Assembly (NCBI RefSeq): GCF_010093535.1
Contig: NW_022985233.1
Span: 1 to 64,000, forward strand
Reading direction: 5' to 3'
Length of the DNA stretch: 64,000 nucleotides
Source of the DNA: Lindgomyces ingoldianus
Lineage: Eukaryota; Ascomycota; Dothideomycetes; Pleosporales; Lindgomycetaceae
A program made the position numbers and the translations under genes. Positions 1 through 10,599 of the stretch are shown here, piece by piece. The notes under the pieces were generated by a model that saw nothing but the letters and a program-made list of their open reading frames with translations, did no database searches and had not been told where the DNA came from. Each line of letters begins with the position of its first letter. Position 1 is the first letter of the stretch.

Positions 1-873
1 ACTAACATTGGCTTTAAAGCCTAAGCCTACCAACTTCTTTTTGCTGTTTCGCACTCTTGAGTGCACTACTGTACACCTGCAGTCTATTATTTCTCTTTGT
101 ACAGCTTTGCTTCAGTATTCACTTCGTCAAAGCTGGGGGGGTGTGTCGCACGTGTCTCACGCGATATCATACCCATGTACTGCACTATTCACTCATTAGG
201 CATAGCTCCTATCTCGTACAGTATATAGTCAGCTTAGAGCTCTATCGAGCTCCTCAGACCTTACAATACACTCATTCCACCTTGTTTGGATCTCGATCCC
301 TTGTCGAGTCGTTTGCCATATGTCCCCTCCTCAGCTCATGCAAGACATTCAGAGACTCCAAGGCCTCGCCCAGGATCTTGCTAATCAATGCAGCACTCTA
401 CATTGCAGAAACTAGCAGGGGGTTCCATGTCGCTGCATCCCACGGCACCGTTTATTTTGACGTCTGAGTTCGGCAGTCCATCACTGTAGTCCTGTATCGC
501 AATGCCGAAGGTGCTGATCAAAATAATGATGTTCCACAAGTTGGGCTCTTACGGGACATGAACACACTAATATTCATTCTTACTGCGGCCTCTAATGCAT
601 GTAAAGGGTACATGTACCTTGGCGCGCATTCGTACAATCTGCCGCGACGAAAGTCCACTCCGAGTACCAACGATCTTCAAGAACGTTCAGTTCATCCAAC
701 CCTAGAAGCTAGAAACTTGGCCAGCGCGCTTCTCTTTCCTAGCTAGGATGTCTAACAAAGCTTTTGCTTCGTGGCCCAGTCGCACATTTGTTTGCCAACA
801 CAGCTGCAGCACTTGCAAGCCTACACAAGCTAGTTAGCAGGTCCTGTCTCGAGAGGCATCGCTTGTGTGGAAA
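1..873. other. Left-end stretch, no gene recognised
   Basis: Short reading frames occur on both strands, but none has a recognisable motif, biased composition or consistent splice signals. It is the 3' flank of the small secreted protein gene that follows on the minus strand. Confidence 0.4.
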
Positions 874-1083
874 TTATGCCTTCTTAGCCCTATCCGCATT
901 GTCTTTCCCATCAATACACTGCAGCGTCTGCGCGTTATTGAATCGGTTTTGGTTATAACATGCGTTGGCATCGATTACAGCAGCACAATCGTCGGTTCTT
1001 GCGAGTTCTCGAGTGCATTCGGCCGCATTTTGGCCATGGGCAATGGCGAACCAGAGGGCGATGATCCCGAGTGAAAGCTTCAT
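874..1083 (-). CDS. Small secreted cysteine-containing protein (effector-like candidate)
   Basis: An intronless frame of 69 residues. The chosen ATG (1083) lies directly before a clear signal peptide: MKLS, then a hydrophobic LGIIALWFAIA core and an AHGQ cleavage-like end near residue 18. A longer in-frame start exists 77 codons upstream, but it would bury the signal peptide. The mature chain of about 51 residues has four cysteines (spacing C-x9-C-x8-C-x13-C), enough for two disulfides, and a basic Arg/Lys tail. I do not recognise a family. Size, secretion and cysteine content are those of fungal small secreted proteins, some of which are effectors, but no virulence role can be read from the sequence. 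It is transcribed away from the DUF1996 gene at 1733, so the two may share a 650-bp promoter region. Confidence 0.55.
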   Translation of the reverse strand: MKLSLGIIALWFAIAHGQNAAECTRELARTDDCAAVIDANACYNQNRFNNAQTLQCIDGKDNADRAKKA

Positions 1084-1732
1084 TGTGAGCGCGGTGGAGG
1101 CCGTGTAACCGTGTTTCACCAAGGCGATTTCAGGCGTGGAAGAAAACCAAAGTAAAGATGTCTGCCCAACAGATTCATGACTGGCGGTACGTAGGTATTT
1201 CAGGAGCGAGTTAGACGACGTCAGATCAGAAATGCTAATTTGGTTCATTGATGATATGCCACACCTTCGGTGTGCATTAATGCTAGGCAAGAACGTGGCA
1301 ATAATCAGATGCATCCTTCTTGATTAAATAAGAATCGATGGAATATCTTCATTCGATAAGAGCCACCTTTCCTGCCGAACAGATAGTGCGGGGGCCTGCA
1401 AATAGAAAATCTAGGACCAATTATTGCGAGCTCGTAGGCGTCGATACAAGCTTAAGCTTGATTGCTTGGATGCGAGACGCGCGTTGGCTGTCGTCGATAT
1501 TAACCGTAATTAACATCAGCTCGTTGAGTCCTCGAAATATCCTACTGCATTAATGAGTGATATGTCTCGAGACTTAATTTAATTCCTGTTTTGTTATCAG
1601 TATGTTGCAGAAACGGCAGCTGTTCACGGTGTATGTTCACCCTAGCCAGGGTCATAACTACCACCTTTCCCCCCTACTTCCAGTTTTCCTCCATCGTTGT
1701 CACCATCCCCAAACTAACAACTTGTCGTCAAG
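1084..1732. promoter_or_regulatory. Divergent intergenic region between secreted-protein genes
   Basis: 649 bp between the start of the minus-strand small secreted protein and the plus-strand DUF1996 gene. The last 80 bp before 1733 are pyrimidine-rich (runs of CT and C), as in many fungal core promoters. No specific operator was identified. Confidence 0.4.
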
Positions 1733-2919
1733 ATGAAGTGGAATACATTTGTCGCTGCCTTAGGGCTGTTTGCACCTACTAGCGCACTACTTCGATTCGG
1801 CTGCGCCCGTCTGACCGTCCAGCGTCTGGACCCCTTGGTCAACCCTGGGATGAACCCATCACCTCATCTTCATCAGATCATCGGAGGCGTATATATTCCA
1901 TCTCCTTGGAATTCTGGCTCATGACCATAGCTAATAGCTCTTAGAACTCCTTCAACATTTCAATGGACCCCAAGACACATGATCTCGCAAAACTTTCCAC
2001 TTGCACGAGCTGTCAATTCACCGAAGACTTCTCTAATTACTGGACCGCCGTTCTCTTCTTCCGTGCCAAAAATGGTACTTTCAAGAGGGTCCCGCAAAGA
2101 GCCCAACAAGGTATGGACGGCACTCAGGGTGGTATGGTGAGTACTTGCTGGACAACAAGCTGGCATAACAGCCGGCTAACTTAACCCTAAGGTGGTCTAT
2201 TATATGACAGATGCCCTCTTCGATACCGCACAAAAATCAAAGGTTACTGCTTTCAAGCCAGGCTTTCGTATGCTTGTTGGCGATTTAAACTACCGGACCC
2301 GCGAACAAGCCAGAGATTTCCGACAACTTACTTACATATGTATGGAGAACGAGGGTACCCGCGCTCCAGAGACTCTCGAATTCCCTAAAAAGCCTTGTCC
2401 TGCCGGTATCATGGCCAACCATCGTTTCCCGACCTGTTGGGATGGTGTTAACCTGGATTCCCCTAACCATCGAGACCATGTTGCGTATCCAGAGACCGGT
2501 ACCTTCGAGTCTGGCGGAAATTGTCCTTCTACACATCCGGTCAAAATCCCTCAACTCCTGCTTGAGACTGTCTGGGATACTAAAGCCTTTAATAATAAGG
2601 CAGATTGGCCTGAGGATGGCAGTCAGCCATTTGTCTGGTCTAGCGGCGACAAGACTGGCTATTCTACCCATGCTGATTACGTTTTTGGCTGGAAGGACGA
2701 TTCTCTCCAAAAGGCTATGGATGGCCATACCTACGTTTCCGCTCCGATGCTCAAGACGCAGACTATCGCTCAACAGAACAAGTGTATAGTTCCCGATATG
2801 GTTAAAGAGAATATAGATGACTGTGAGTCACATTCCTTCCCTTCCTTATTTGTGTTCCAGCGCTTAACCATTCTTTCACAGGGCTCCCCGCTCTGCCTGG
2901 CAACGTTATGGTCACTTAA
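1733..2919 (+). CDS. DUF1996-domain secreted protein
   Basis: Four exons: 1733-1888, 1945-2136, 2192-2822 and 2882-2919, giving 338 residues. All three introns have GT..AG ends, and the reading frame closes exactly at a LPALPGN-V-VT C-terminus typical of the family. An N-terminal signal peptide (about residues 1-18, MKWNTFVAALGLFAPTSA) precedes the DUF1996 domain. The domain covers nearly the whole protein, with recognisable segments PHLHQIIGG, STCTSC.F.EDFSNYW, GFRMLVGD, FPTCWDG, SPNHRDHVAYP and YSTHADYVFGW. DUF1996 proteins are common secreted or cell-wall-associated proteins of ascomycetes without a settled biochemical function; some members carry WSC domains, and this one does not. The gene appears intact. 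Confidence in the family is high; function remains unknown. Confidence 0.88.
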
Positions 2920-3676
2920 AAGAGGACATAACAGTAAGAGAAGAGACAGAGTAATAACGACGATTCAAATACCCTTTACGCAAATTACCCAATTGAAGTT
3001 GAGGCCCTTCTCGTCCTTCGTTGCATGTGGTAGGGTAAATGGTTCTTCGGATGTTGGTTCAGTGGCGATGATAACTGCTAAGCCGCTAACTAGCGACATA
3101 TCTATCGACAATGGACTATTGTCCTCGATTTGCTCTGCCAATTGCTAAATTTATTCCTGCTTTCTCCGCGCACTCACAGACAAAGATCTCGTCGGTTGTG
3201 ATTCTGAGAACATCTCTCATTAGGATATCTCTCGTGAATCTAACTTGAAATGTTTGAAATGCTAAATTCATCTACCATTTGCCCGGTGGACTTTCTTATG
3301 TCGAACGGTCAGCAGGTAAATGTTCCAACTTACAAGGCAGAAGCGCCCCATGCAGTTTCAACTCACTGTCTTGGATCTTTAACTCGTCGACGGAAAATCT
3401 GTTTCAGACGGACACGTCTATCGACTTCGCATCACGTGGCATAATTTTCTCAGCCTTTCGCGGTATGCTTCTTGTTCTGGGAAATACAGGCAAGCCTTGG
3501 CTTGAAAAATGATTCTGAAAGGGCAGAAACTATTGGCGGCTTGCTTGAGGCTGTGGGCCGGTCCTCAAATCTTGGGAAGATCGGATCCCACCCCCACGAA
3601 TTAGAGCTCCTCCAATTACCCCAGCCAGCCATTCGGCTAGTAATACACCTTCGGCAAACGCAGAACACCCGAGAAC
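2920..3676. other. Intergenic, no gene recognised
   Basis: 757 bp between two genes whose 3' ends face each other. Short frames are present but show no motif or splice continuity. Confidence 0.4.
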
Positions 3677-4504
3677 TCATTGCCCGTATCCAACTGGTAA
3701 CTCATGCTTCCTAACATTATCAGGCAACTCGACTCCTACCCTATTCACTATATGTGTACCCCAAGTCACTCGAGACTTGTCCTTCATAATCTTTCTCAAA
3801 TACTTGATAGCAAATCCAGTGCAGATTGCTAATAGAATGAAAATGGGGATCCCAACTCCGAGACCCACCCCAAGGCCCATTTCCTTTGCCTGCCCTTGTG
3901 ATTTCTCGCTTCCACCCGTTTTCTGAGTCGTGGTCGTTACGGTCGGTGTTAGAAATGCTGAAGGGCTCCATGTCTGGACACTTGTCAGTGACAGTGTGTT
4001 TGCCACTGTGGATGAAGTTGGTGATAGCGAAGATGGCGAAGTAATGTTGAAATAGCAGGATGTGAAGTTGTAAGGATTCGTGTTGTTATTCGGATCAGAC
4101 AACCAGAAGTAGAATGTCTGAGAAGCTGAAAGATCCAACGAGAATGAGGAAGCATCTGTAGCATTGACTGACACAGTCCAGTCGAAATGACTGATTTCGG
4201 TATCCTTCCCAGTTTTGTCTGATCATCATTAGGCTAGGAGTCAACAAAAAGCGATCAGGAAGAGGAACTTACGATACACGATTGGGCCTGCTATTTCCGG
4301 CTTGTGTTGATTCAGCTGAATTATGTAATTCGTGAACAGATAGTTGATCCATCTGACAGTCATTACGGAACCTTGGGGAAATATTTTCACAGTTCGTATG
4401 TCGACATTTCGAGGAGATGCTGGGCAAGGAAGCTCGAAGAGCCCTTTAGTATCAACTCCAGTGGTGTATCCCACTATACTAGCAAAGGCAAAGAAAAACG
4501 ACAT
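3677..4504 (-). CDS. Predicted single-pass cell-surface protein, Mid2-like architecture
   Basis: Two exons (4504-4273 and 4218-3677) separated by a 54-bp intron (GTAAGT donor; acceptor in GATCAG) give 257 residues. The N-terminal ectodomain (about 1-140) has a CPASP motif and N-glycosylation sequons (NNTNPYNFTSCYFNIT area). It is followed by a Ser/Thr-rich stalk (about 140-180), one transmembrane helix (GLGVGLGVGIPIFILLAICTGFAI, about 192-216) and a short basic cytoplasmic tail of about 40 residues. This layout is that of fungal plasma-membrane sensors or Mid2-like anchored proteins, common and poorly characterised in Pezizomycotina. The signal peptide at the chosen start (MSFFFAFASIVGYTTG) is short, so the true start could be a little upstream. 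No enzyme motif is visible. Confidence 0.65.
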
Positions 4505-5749
4505 TAATTCTCAGGTTCTTTGGAAAACGAAAGACTGATATAAAGAGATCAAAACGAAGGGAGTCTTCGCTTTATATAACCAGTTTACAAAGCTGGCTGT
4601 TAACCCGTCAAGAACACGGCAGCGAATTTGCTAAGAAGCCACTCATGCTGGCGTCCTATTGATATCGAAGAACATTACCACCAACGATGTTGTGGAAGCA
4701 AGACGCGCAGATAGTTTCGAACTCTCGGAAATTGAAGATTGGAAAGTTCCACAGCATAATCCGACGCTAATGGCTCTAATGGAAACTGCCAGAAAGAAAG
4801 CACATTTGGGGCCAACTAGGTGATTATTACGTGAAACACGCCTAGTCCGGTCCCTCTACGATTCCTCTTCCTTCTCGTCCCAAGCACAACGTGTCATCAC
4901 ATAACGTAGAACGTAACTAGGAGGGGTTTCTCTATTAGATCTGTTACCGGAATCAAGGAGCGCATGTACTGGCTGCGTATTTCTGTCCTATATGGACTGT
5001 CTTATGTTCCACATTCGGCAGCAAGTGGGATCCGAAAAGACATCAATGTCTAAAGAAGCCTTTGTGGACGCTTAGGTAACCGATTTATCTTAGTGTATGG
5101 ATATAGTATTAGAGTATTTTGCTTTTAGCACTGAGTATTAAGAAGTAAATTCGGAGGTTCCATGGTTGCGATTGGTAGAGATGAAGAGCTTGAGTGTGAA
5201 ACATAGGGGCCAAACACATTTCGAAACCACATATCCAACTCGCAAGTCCGATTTCAAGATCAGAGCTTAGCGCCACCACAACATTCTCGTATCCTTTGCA
5301 TAGTCGACCCCACCTTCTATCAGACTTTGAAACTGGCATGCCTTCGAGGTGCATACACTGCCACCAGGACCCTCATCTTTAGGTAAAGCAAGTCTCCTTG
5401 GCATCTGCAGGGATGCGCCACAGCCCCTCCTTCATACAAACAGCTCCCGCCCCAAACCTTTGGAGGCCGTTCTCTTCCTCTTCCTCCAACGATTCAGAGA
5501 CAAGCCACACTCTCTCTAAGTGGCTAATTCTTTCATAGCTCACTACTCCGTGGAAAGTGACGGATCCCTTCCGTTAGCATGGACCCTCTCACCTCCCTCG
5601 GACTCGCTTCAAATATTATTCAATTTTCCAGTTTGCGGGAAAGCCGATAGAGGAAAGCCAGGAGGCTTACCAATCCGTCAGTGGTATATCGGAACGTGTT
5701 GCTACAATGAACTACGATCTTATAAATCTGCATCAACAGTTGTCAAAAG
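4505..5749. other. Gene-poor stretch with a weak minus-strand fragment
   Basis: No intact gene recognised. A minus-strand open frame at 5109-5354 (81 codons) has protein-like composition (RRWGRLCKGYENVVVALSS, then SWICGFEMCLAP), but no start context, splice partners or named family could be found. It may be another decayed fragment next to the NLR relic that follows. Confidence 0.3.
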
Positions 5750-6386
5750 ATGTCTATCGACCTCCAGGTGGCTGAGAAATTGATCGCAATAGTCCAAGGG
5801 CCAAAATCCACTGAAAAGCGAAAGAGATGGAGGGGTTTCAAATATGCCCTTGCAAGTACTTGGAAGAAGAAAGATGTCTCAGCCTTGCAGATGAGGCTAG
5901 CAGAAATACGACAGCGGCAATACTAATTTGTTAATATGTCTCTGGTGAGTTTAAATATCTATAGGAGTTGGCCGACTTTTTATTATGCATATGCGGACAA
6001 AGAGTGAAGGTTTGCTGCCAGTTGACCTGGCTCGTCTTTGAAATTACTCTTGATTGCGGCCCTAACCTTCGTTTGGAAGAACTGACGCTTAGGGGTATCC
6101 GAATTTATGCTTTCGATTCGAACAAACACTTCTTAAAGCTAAAACTAAGCAACAAGACGCAAGCCTCCAGTCTCATTGAAGGAGTGTCAATAAAGCCTCT
6201 GGGGTGTTCCTTTGGGTTCACCTGGTAGGCCAGTCGCTTCTACAGGGTATGATAAATGCCGATCGGATGTCAGATCTGCAAAGACGATTAGACAGTCTGC
6301 CCACAGACCTAGAAGATCTTTTTTATAAGCTTCCGCGTAGTCTTGAGTCTTTTATTCCTCACATGCAGCTCATCTTGTTCAAATAG
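5750..6386 (+). pseudogene. Degenerate NACHT/NLR-type STAND gene fragment
   Basis: Three collinear pieces of a fungal NACHT-domain protein can be read in different frames. Piece 1 (5750-5926) matches the helical N-terminal region found before fungal NACHT domains: ..RKRWRGFKYALASTWKKKD.., then LQMRLAEIRQR, ending in a stop. Piece 2 (about 6055-6215) carries the distal NACHT region (LRLEELTLRGIRIYAFD, ..HFLKLK.., ASSLIEG). Piece 3 (6204-6386), in another frame, continues it with WVHLVGQSLLQGM-NADRMSDLQRRLDSLP-DLEDLF, a segment characteristic of fungal NLR-like proteins after the P-loop ATPase core. Walker A and B sequences are absent, so the central NTPase is deleted. There are at least one frameshift and several stops. 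This is the remnant of a heterokaryon-incompatibility or immune-type receptor gene, not a functional one. Confidence 0.72.
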
Positions 6387-7152
6387 GGGGTTAATTCCAA
6401 GTGCACCAATCAAGGGTGTCAAAGTCTGCCATTATACTAGCATTTTTTAATACTTAAGAAGAGGAGATTTATATGAAGATGGGTAGTAGCAACAAGTGTA
6501 CGACGCAGATGATCTACCTCTACCAAATTCCATGCAGCTTCTGTACTTTGAAAAGAAGGTCTTTGAAGTCTTGCACATACAAGAAGTGTATTGGTTGCCA
6601 GTGATTGGAAAACATATATCAAGTGCAGATAGCAAGCAGTTGGCTCCGTGAGAGACGGTGGGATCAACCAGACACTGGCCCGGTAAGCCTTGGGAGTTTG
6701 ATCTGTCAAAGTAAAGCCGACTCACATAGTTTGAATTCTTGCGCAGGGTCCGGTCACGAGTGGGTCATTGGTTTTAGCGCGCCTAGAGACTTCATTACTC
6801 ATCATTTTGCTGCAGTTCCTTGGAATGAGTAGTTGAATTGTGAAGGCACTAGTCAAGCATACAGCCGGGGGCCCGGAGAACAAGATATATCTGCAACACC
6901 TGGAATAAATAAGCCTTTGGTAGTGTGACAATATGTTGGTACATCCAGAAGCGAGTGTCATACAACCTCAGGGGCAGTTACCGAAAAAGAAAAGCGGGTA
7001 AAGCTCTAATAGTTCTCTACCCATAGCCCTTTAAAGAATGCTATGGCGGCGGAACAAATATCAACATCACAGTCTATGCATTTCAAACTTGACCAAAAGT
7101 TCCATTTTCGGTATGAAACTGCCTTCGCGGGTTCCCAGTTCACAGTCTTACT
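6387..7152. other. Intergenic, no gene recognised
   Basis: 766 bp between the NLR relic and the 3' end of the DUF8021-like gene. No coding or repeat signal that I can support. Confidence 0.4.
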
Positions 7153-7989
7153 TCAAAGCCCCGGAACAAAAGTTGTATTACCCAGCCCACAGCCTGGATG
7201 GCCTTCGCAGGTGGAGATCGTATGAATGTATCTCAACTTCCCTTTCTCAACTCTAAACAAATGGCTATCGGGACCTGGTTCTTTGCTCGCTCTGTCCAGT
7301 CCGGGGAATCCGACATAAATGTCCACAGCACCTAGTTCCTCATCGATAACGTAGCGGCGATCAACGACCTTAATAGTACTTGGTAAACCCAAATTGCACG
7401 TGTTCGCGGTCAGATTTCGACTACCAGTGTAGGCGCCACCCTCGAGCCGTGCGCATGGTGTTCCCCACGGCACTGTATAGTTTGCATCTGCGAAGCGATT
7501 GAAGTATGCGTCACCGGCTGCTTTAATGACTTCGCGAGAGTCCCGCTGGTCTTCCGGAATGGGATCCCATTTCTCGAGCGAATTGTAATACGCATATCCT
7601 GTCGCATTGAACAGCCAGTCGCCCTCATCCGTCACCAACGTCTCCATTTTGGTTATCTTTTGCCCATCCAACTCCATCCTCGTTCCAATAACATATGGAT
7701 GGCTCGGATCAGTGACAATGATCTCAGTAAAGGTTGTACAAAGGACTGTATCAAGGAGGCTGCGATTGTGGTCGATTTTCAAGGCCTTGGAGAGAATTCC
7801 GCTGGCAATGTTAGCCGGCTTGAATTGCTCGGTATAGGTGAAGTTCTCCGCAAAGGAAAACATAGAAGTGTAGACGCCTTTACTTTGGGCTCCGAGGTAG
7901 GCATCGGTTGCATCGTTGAGGAAGGTGCGGCTGCATTTTTCAGAAGCAGTAGCAGCAATTGTAAAGCTGAGGAAGAGAATAGGAAGCAT
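7153..7989 (-). CDS. Secreted DUF8021-like protein
   Basis: An intronless frame of 278 residues with an N-terminal signal peptide (MLPILFLSFTIAATAS, cleavage near 16). The body has paired cysteines (KCSRTF; DTVLCTTFTEI; GTPCARLEGG; ANTCNLG; ISTCEGHPGCG) and several N-glycosylation sequons (NFT, NRS, NAT, NYT, NLT, NTT). The WGTPCARLEGGAYTG segment, the late RYVIDEELGAVDIYVGF segment and the C-terminal HLFRVE.GKLRYIHT..C pattern resemble the secreted ascomycete family catalogued as DUF8021, which has a SnoaL/NTF2-like flavour. No catalytic function is established. The frame ends cleanly with its own stop, and length and composition suggest an intact gene. The family name is a recollection and should be treated as moderate confidence; that the protein is secreted is better supported. 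Confidence 0.72.
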   Translation of the reverse strand: MLPILFLSFTIAATASEKCSRTFLNDATDAYLGAQSKGVYTSMFSFAENFTYTEQFKPANIASGILSKALKIDHNRSLLDTVLCTTFTEIIVTDPSHPYVIGTRMELDGQKITKMETLVTDEGDWLFNATGYAYYNSLEKWDPIPEDQRDSREVIKAAGDAYFNRFADANYTVPWGTPCARLEGGAYTGSRNLTANTCNLGLPSTIKVVDRRYVIDEELGAVDIYVGFPGLDRASKEPGPDSHLFRVEKGKLRYIHTISTCEGHPGCGLGNTTFVPGL

Positions 7990-8687
7990 TATAACGATGG
8001 GATTGGATTGATCGGCAATGTGGTCGAGGTATGAAGCCTTCTGCTCTTCACGTCACAAATCCTCGCCGATCATTAGCCATCTTATATTTCCTTTTCCATG
8101 TACTTGCTAAGATGCCGATCTATTTCATCAAACCCCCAAGATCTTTTCGGCCCCCGCCATCCAATGGTGGTGGTTCAAACCTCGAAACTGGCTAGGATGA
8201 ACGGCCTTCGACGTCATCTCCATCAACCACAAATGGAAAACCCTATCAGGTTCAGTTTGAATTGGGGTTTCGTATACTCCAAGATTATCTATATAGATAG
8301 GGTGGGGCGTGCCGGAACTATAGAACCGCCCCTGTAATTTATACCCCACATCGTATATCGCGAAAATCCCCTGGCGGTTTACCCGGTATCCCTTGCACCG
8401 TGAAACCTAACTTCAAATTCGTAAAACGCCGGACAGGAGAAGGAAACTACCGCACAGTGTGATGACTCCAAGACGAGTAGAATAGGGCAAATTGTGAGAG
8501 CTCATTGTTCACGACTCATTGGATCGAAGAAACTCATGAAACGACAGTGAATTGGGCAACTGGAGGTATACGGGCAACTCTTAGTGCAATGGTGGAAAAT
8601 TATGCAGTACATCTGAAACTAAATACACTATTCCCAAAGATGTCCTCAACGGCCGACAAATCTTGTCTTATTTCTCCAGTGACAGTC
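7990..8687. other. Promoter and intergenic region of the DUF8021-like gene
   Basis: 698 bp between the start of the minus-strand secreted-protein gene and the 3' end of the next minus-strand gene. No further gene or repeat seen. Confidence 0.4.
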
Positions 8688-9458
8688 TCATGGCTCTGAC
8701 AGCTTCACAAACCCTTCTACTCTTGGGTCGTTCTTCTTCAGCAGCTTATCCCCAAACCATACCATTCTCTCAATCCAACGTCCAGTATGCAACACACACA
8801 TTAAAGTCCCACTTTCCTTCTCGGTCGAATACCAAACCTCTCTAATGTCTAGTGTTTTCTCTTCTCTCAGCACTTTCACCATTTCTCGTTGGTACCCTAT
8901 CAGCATCTGTCTGCGCCAGAAGTTAACCTTGCTTTTCAATTTCCGAGTCCGAAAACAGGACTCACAAGGTCTTTCTAGATATTCGTTCGCTAGGAGATGA
9001 TTTCGACATGCATCGCAAGGCTCAGGTTGAGAACAGTATACCACAAGAGCATTTCCACGACCTCCCTCTCGTTTGATGATGGCTACCGCCCATGCGTGTC
9101 GTCGTGTACGCTCCTCTCCTAAAGTCTTCCAATTTAGAAGGCTATACGATGTTACGAATTCGCCAATTCGGACCCTTTTTCTCGAATTACGAAGCGTGGT
9201 AATGAAATTTTCCATGGTATCATACGTGTTCCAGTCTTTAACGGAGAAGCTGCGGCGTCTTTGGGGACTCCATTCGCGCTGCTCTTTGCTGTTCATGTAG
9301 CCGATGCATCGTCGATGGACGAATGGATTTTCTGGAAATTGGGAGAATTGTTCCAAAAAAGGGTGAAATTTATCGCCAGATCCTTTGAAGTTCTTCTGGG
9401 TAGGGCCAGGTCGGTACATTATGAGGGTCGATGGCTTGGGTTGCTTTCTGAATTTCAT
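8688..9458 (-). CDS. Hypothetical basic protein with a CxxC-x13-CxxC motif
   Basis: An intronless frame of 256 residues that I do not assign to a named family. The N-terminus is basic and Pro-rich without a signal peptide. The centre (about residues 140-170) has C-D-A-C and, 13 residues later, C-E-S-C: a plausible four-cysteine zinc site. The Trp-containing segments around it (AWAVAIIKREGG; NALVVYCSQPEPCDAC) give it a folded-domain look. The C-terminal half is charged. Similar cysteine-pair proteins occur as lineage-specific, often multicopy hypothetical proteins in filamentous fungi, where the pattern sometimes resembles a degenerate Zn2Cys6-like motif. Nothing here shows DNA binding. A single uninterrupted 771-bp frame, longer than chance frames nearby, supports a real gene. 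Confidence 0.55.
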   Translation of the reverse strand: MKFRKQPKPSTLIMYRPGPTQKNFKGSGDKFHPFLEQFSQFPENPFVHRRCIGYMNSKEQREWSPQRRRSFSVKDWNTYDTMENFITTLRNSRKRVRIGEFVTSYSLLNWKTLGEERTRRHAWAVAIIKREGGRGNALVVYCSQPEPCDACRNHLLANEYLERPCESCFRTRKLKSKVNFWRRQMLIGYQREMVKVLREEKTLDIREVWYSTEKESGTLMCVLHTGRWIERMVWFGDKLLKKNDPRVEGFVKLSEP

Positions 9459-10599
9459 TGTGCGTGATTTGAGACCTGCCTTCGAAAGTGGGTATTTTAT
9501 TTTAGAGTTCGATCAATGCGGTGGTATGGCTGACAGATTCACGAGATGTTGCAATGAGAAGATGTGCCAGCCAAAGTGCGAAGACCGAGAAGATATTCCT
9601 AGACGACAATGGCTTTGTTGAGTGGTCATCACGAACAATTTGGTCCCGAGGCAAAGAATGAAGCTAGATGGAACAACGCTATTTATGGAAACAAAGATAC
9701 TTAAATCGTCCTACACAAAGGTGTTGTCGCACACAAAGACGTTCAGCAGTCTCCCTTTGTTCTTCTAGGTACGCTATTTTCGGCCAAGACTTGGGACTTA
9801 CCAAACGATATTGTTCTAGCTCTATGCTGAGCTTTGCAGGGATGATCTTTCGTTGTTGATACTAGACATATCGCCTCCACTAACTCCTTATCACATCACG
9901 GTTGCTGGAGCCTCTTCTTCAATATATGTTCAGAACCTTCTCCTGGACGAGTATCCATGTACAAAGGGGCAATGTTATAGTATTACAGAGCATGCTTATC
10001 GACACAGGACATCACGAACCATGATGTCTCGCGAGTCATCTATCATACACTCATCGTAAAATAATGAGCTAACAGGTAAAAGGCTTCAATTCGGGCGGTT
10101 CTCATCGATTACCTTTAAGAGGACTTTTGTTGAGTGGTTTATTTCAAGCACTCAAGAAGGCATGAAGTAGAGGAATCGATTCCCCGGGGTAAGTAAGGAA
10201 GGTAAACTCTAAAATTGTTTTCCAACTACTCAGACTTTCCATGACTATTCCTGACATAGAATGGCCGCCCGGCCGAATGGTGGTAGGAACAATCGTATGA
10301 TTGTGGGTTGAAGCTCTGTGCGCTAGCAGACAAGAAGTGCACTAATTATGGCCTAACTAGTAAAAATTTTAAGCATGATGAAGGTCGAGACCTGAAAGGA
10401 CGAGCGGAGTGCGAGAAAGGATTATGGTAGGTGAGGGGAAGTTGCCGACCGGTGCCGTATCATTGCCGATCTATTAGTTGCCGATTTCTGACCCCAAATA
10501 CTGAAGCCCGATTCGTTATTCTTTCTACATAAAGATACCTGTGCACGCCATACAGTTCTTGATATATCTCAAAATATCATTTACTTTCAGCAGACTAAC
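9459..10599. other. Intergenic, no gene recognised
   Basis: 1.1 kb upstream of both the minus-strand unknown gene and the plus-strand DJ-1-like gene; probably holds both promoters. Short frames lack supporting motifs. Confidence 0.4.

Noticed and set aside
57..467. 136-codon plus-strand frame near the left end
   Set aside because: No motif, no signal peptide, overlapping frames of similar length and no splice support; likely chance.
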